The position numbers were made by a program, and so were the translations under genes. Below the pieces are notes generated by a model, which ran no database searches, was not told the origin of the DNA, and saw only the letters and a list, made by a program, of their open reading frames with translations. Positions 61,529-64,000 of a DNA stretch of 64,000 bases are shown piece by piece. Origin of the DNA: Lichenifustis flavocetrariae (GTDB lineage: Bacteria > Pseudomonadota > Alphaproteobacteria > Rhizobiales > Beijerinckiaceae); NCBI RefSeq assembly GCF_026130545.1, contig NZ_JAMOIM010000014.1, positions 102,186 through 166,185 of the forward strand, given 5' to 3'. Position 1 is the first letter of the stretch; every line of letters starts with the position of its first letter.

Positions 61529-61609
61529 TCACTTTCTTGATGGTTTGGCAATAAGTTACTGATACGCCGAGGGATGTTCCAAGCCCGCTCTTACACAGCG
61601 GTCTTACAC

Positions 61610-63340
61610 ATGGCACTCTCAATGGCTCGTCCCATCGCCCTCGGGAACGGCAACTATCACCTCAACATTCGCGTGCCCGCCGACCTTGCCGCGAAAGTGA
61701 AGGGCACGTTCGTGTCCTTGCCAATCGCCGATCGGTTCACGACGGTACGCATCTCCGACAAGGTCATTGTTTCGCTCCGCACCAAAGATCCGGTTGATGC
61801 GAAGCTCCGGTTCGGAGAAGCCTTCCAGGCTTTGATGCGACACTGGGCGGCCGTACGATCCGGCCCGGTCCCGCTCACTCACAAGCAGATCGTCGCCCTT
61901 GCGGGCGATATCTATCGTCGGTGGGTGGAATACTACGAGAACGATCCGGCTCTCACACCTGAGTGGCTGCAGGACGGAATGGCGCAGCTCGATGTGGATG
62001 CTGAAGCCCTGCGAAGTGATCTCAGCGACGAACTTGGAGATCTGACGCCGGAGACTGCCGCCTGGCTCGCCAGACTTTCAAGGCCGAATGGTCCTGAACT
62101 TCTCGCCTTCGAGCTCAATCAAGATATCGATCGATTCGGTACGTCGGTTCGGTTGGACGACGCGCTCGAACACCTGTTCGGCCCGGACGTGGATGCTGTC
62201 TGCTCCCAACGGGCCCTCATCCTCGACGCGGGCACGCGGGGCCTCCTCGTTCGCGAAGTGGCAAGAGCCGTGCGCTTTGCGGCGCAAAAGCTCCTCCGCA
62301 ACATCGACGGCGATTACAGCCCCGATCCCGCTGCCGCACGTTTCCCTGCCTTCAGCCCGCCTGTTTCAGTCGTGGGTGTGAAGCCCATTCAATCGGCACG
62401 CATCGAGACTGTGGGTGCCCTCTTCGAGCGCTGGAAGCTCTACGCGGCCGACAAGGTCGCGGCGAGTACAATCCGCCGTTATGGCCCCTCTCTCGCCAGC
62501 CTTGATCGGTGGTCCAAGGGGCGCGACTGGCGTGCCCTGACTGATGACGACATTTTCGCGTGGGCGGTAAACAGACGAGACGCCGACGGGATCGCACCGG
62601 CGACCATCAACCGAAATGATTTGGTTGCCGCATCGTCCATCTTCGCGTGGCCCATGTCGATGAGCGGCGGCAAGCTGTCGACCAGCAACCCTACGGCTGG
62701 GATCAAACTGCCCTTGCCGAAAAGGGTATCGACCCGGGAGAAGATGTTTCGTCGGGCCGAGATCACCGCCATTTTGCGCTTGGCCAGAGCCGTCAAGCCG
62801 GATCCACGCCATCCGCGCGCGTCGGCGTCGCGACGTTGGTGCCCATGGCTCTGCGCCTATTCTGGAGCCCGTATCCAGGAAACGCTTTGGCTGAAAAAGC
62901 AGCACATCCGTCGCGAAGGCGACGTGTGGATCATGGACTTGCAACAAACGAAGGACGGGCACGCGCGGCTGGTGCCGCTCCACGAGGCGCTGATTGAGGA
63001 AGGGTTCCTGCAGTTTGTCGAGGCAGCTCCATCCGGATTCCTCTTCGTCGGCGACCGGGAGCAGAAGGAGAGCGCCACACGCAGTGCCCAGGAACTACGC
63101 GCCGCTGAGCTTGCATCGTGGGTCCGGTCCAAGGTCGAACTTGACAAGGAGTTGAGCCCGAATCACGCATGGCGCCACTCTTGGATTACTTACGCGGAAG
63201 CTGCCGGTGTGCCCAAGCGGTTCAGTAACCGCATCACGGGTCATAATTTTTCCAAAGATGCATCTGACGGCTATGTGGCTGGGCTTGTGTCGATGCTTGC
63301 GGTCGAAATGCGCAAGTTCCCACGCTACAATATTGACTGA
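61610..63340 (+). CDS. Tyrosine recombinase / site-specific integrase of a genomic island
   Basis: A 576-residue phage-type integrase. The N-terminal half (about 1-260) is an arm-binding and helical region starting MALSMARPIALGNGNYHLNI (tandem beta-strands with RVPADL), followed by a core-binding SAM-like domain (ALFERWKLYAADKVAASTIR). The catalytic domain has SGARIQETLWLKKQH (Arg I), the Lys region DLQQTKDGHARLVPL, HAWRHSWITYAEAAG (HxxR) and a final SDGYVAGLV with the candidate Tyr and TGHNFS His. The start may also be 61574 or 61622. It lies at a tRNA-Leu, as in P4-like islands. The start context is weak. Confidence 0.88.
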   Translation: MALSMARPIALGNGNYHLNIRVPADLAAKVKGTFVSLPIADRFTTVRISDKVIVSLRTKDPVDAKLRFGEAFQALMRHWAAVRSGPVPLTHKQIVALAGDIYRRWVEYYENDPALTPEWLQDGMAQLDVDAEALRSDLSDELGDLTPETAAWLARLSRPNGPELLAFELNQDIDRFGTSVRLDDALEHLFGPDVDAVCSQRALILDAGTRGLLVREVARAVRFAAQKLLRNIDGDYSPDPAAARFPAFSPPVSVVGVKPIQSARIETVGALFERWKLYAADKVAASTIRRYGPSLASLDRWSKGRDWRALTDDDIFAWAVNRRDADGIAPATINRNDLVAASSIFAWPMSMSGGKLSTSNPTAGIKLPLPKRVSTREKMFRRAEITAILRLARAVKPDPRHPRASASRRWCPWLCAYSGARIQETLWLKKQHIRREGDVWIMDLQQTKDGHARLVPLHEALIEEGFLQFVEAAPSGFLFVGDREQKESATRSAQELRAAELASWVRSKVELDKELSPNHAWRHSWITYAEAAGVPKRFSNRITGHNFSKDASDGYVAGLVSMLAVEMRKFPRYNID

Positions 63341-64000
63341 CATCTGAAAGGAAATTCTACACTCCGGATTTGCACTCCGTATTTAAGAACATGAACGTTG
63401 TAAGCCCGCTCGGGAAAGACGATCTAACCCACGGCCCGAGTCGAAGCGAATTGGGCGGGTTTCGAGCCCCGTTGGGGCAGCCGACGTGGATGCCGCCGAT
63501 CGGCTAGGGAACTTCGCGGGCGTCAATAGACCAAAGTCTTCAATGCCCCGCGTGCCCATTGGCGGAACTCGTCGTCATCGGGGCGGCCGGGACCTCGAAA
63601 GTGGCCGCCTTGATCAAGATCGCGCGCCAAGAGACCGATACGCATACCCGGCGAGCGGCCCGTGGTGGGACAGGCCGCGTTCGACGATGCGATCACAGCG
63701 CTTCAGACCATATGGCTACTCCGTTGAGGAACTCATCAAGGCCAGCCGTCTGACGCCCCGGTTCGGAGGTTGACTTGTGACCGCACCCTCGGTGATGGCA
63801 AGTCGTTTGGAAACAACCTTGCTAGCCCGGATTATGCAGCGTGGGTAGGCGGATGTGGCGCAAGCGGCTGAGATAGCGTATGAATTGGGTGTCTAGGCCA
63901 GTCAGCGCCGTTTCCGCGAGGCCACACCCGCCATGTGCGATCTTACGCCGATGCTGCCCGGCCTGTCATCCGTCGCGGGCAAGACTGTTGTGGCCAAGTT
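63341..64000. other. Beginning of the island interior, no recognised gene
   Basis: About 660 bases after the integrase with only short frames (for example 63486-63773 plus). These show no recognisable family and overlap in other frames. It may hold decayed DNA or the promoter of a gene outside the window. No repeat of the tRNA 3' end was seen. Confidence 0.4.

Noticed and set aside
63341..64000. Search for a second copy of the tRNA-Leu 3' end and for a gene after the integrase
   Set aside because: The only similar string (GGGTTTCGAGCCCC near 63457) does not match the tRNA sequence, and the frames present show no family signal.

Overview
The window reads as chromosomal DNA of a high-GC alphaproteobacterium of the order Hyphomicrobiales (Rhizobiales), probably near Beijerinckiaceae or Methylobacteriaceae. 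The reasons are the recG / sdhE / mfd housekeeping set, purD divergent from xseA next to a DUF2093 gene, the zinc-free alphaproteobacterial type of L31, an EcfG-type (GGAAC-N17-GTT) stress promoter, and many small families common in these bacteria (DUF6130, CsbD, DUF1488). The genus cannot be fixed from the sequence alone.

Layout. 1-4.4 kb: a minus-strand accessory operon (two alpha/beta hydrolases, a Tat-exported metallo-beta-lactamase-fold enzyme, DUF6130, a DUF302-like remnant and a frameshifted flavin disulfide reductase) diverging from a LysR gene. 5.9-7.4 kb: a cluster of very small genes, with a ribbon-helix-helix protein, two convergent Rap1a/Tai-like secreted proteins, and two overlapping convergent membrane miniproteins. 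7.7-13.7 kb: a LacI regulator with two GACCGG-type operators, then a four-gene catabolic operon (amino-acid-type binding protein, fused permease-ATPase, Gfo/Idh/MocA dehydrogenase, FAD oxidase). 13.8-23 kb: an orphan GspE, recG, an OpgC/SGNH acyl-modification pair, a phosphoribosyltransferase and small genes. 23-24.8 kb: a GIY-YIG nuclease gene bracketed by two palindromic repeats, a membrane protein of unknown function and a DUF4258/DUF2283 toxin-antitoxin-like pair. 24.9-28.8 kb: sdhE-mfd.

29.4-40.7 kb is rich in stress functions: a UBP zinc finger protein, an hsp20-lon operon with an RpoH-like promoter, PoxB pyruvate oxidase, an SDR/LysR divergent pair with a clear LysR box, a phytochelatin-synthase-like protease, a DHH phosphoesterase and csbD under an EcfG-type promoter. 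40.8-48.4 kb: Ste24-type protease, metallophosphoesterase, Sel1 protein, ThiE-like protein, ABC exporter, rpmE with terminator, an EamA transporter, and a YqfO-like protein diverging from a YafY-type regulator across a perfect inverted repeat. 49.4-51.5 kb is a lower-GC, gene-poor stretch holding one unrecognised protein with a nucleophile-elbow-like motif and a perfect CRP-like palindrome upstream. 51.5-61.3 kb: an orphan RND pump, lytic transglycosylase, glycine-zipper lipoprotein, amidase, dehalogenase-like hydrolase, purD, xseA, DUF2093.

The right end is a genomic-island boundary: tRNA-Leu(CAG) at 61,444-61,528 followed directly by a tyrosine integrase. The second attachment site is not inside the window. 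No CRISPR array, rRNA, complete insertion sequence or classical phage module was seen.
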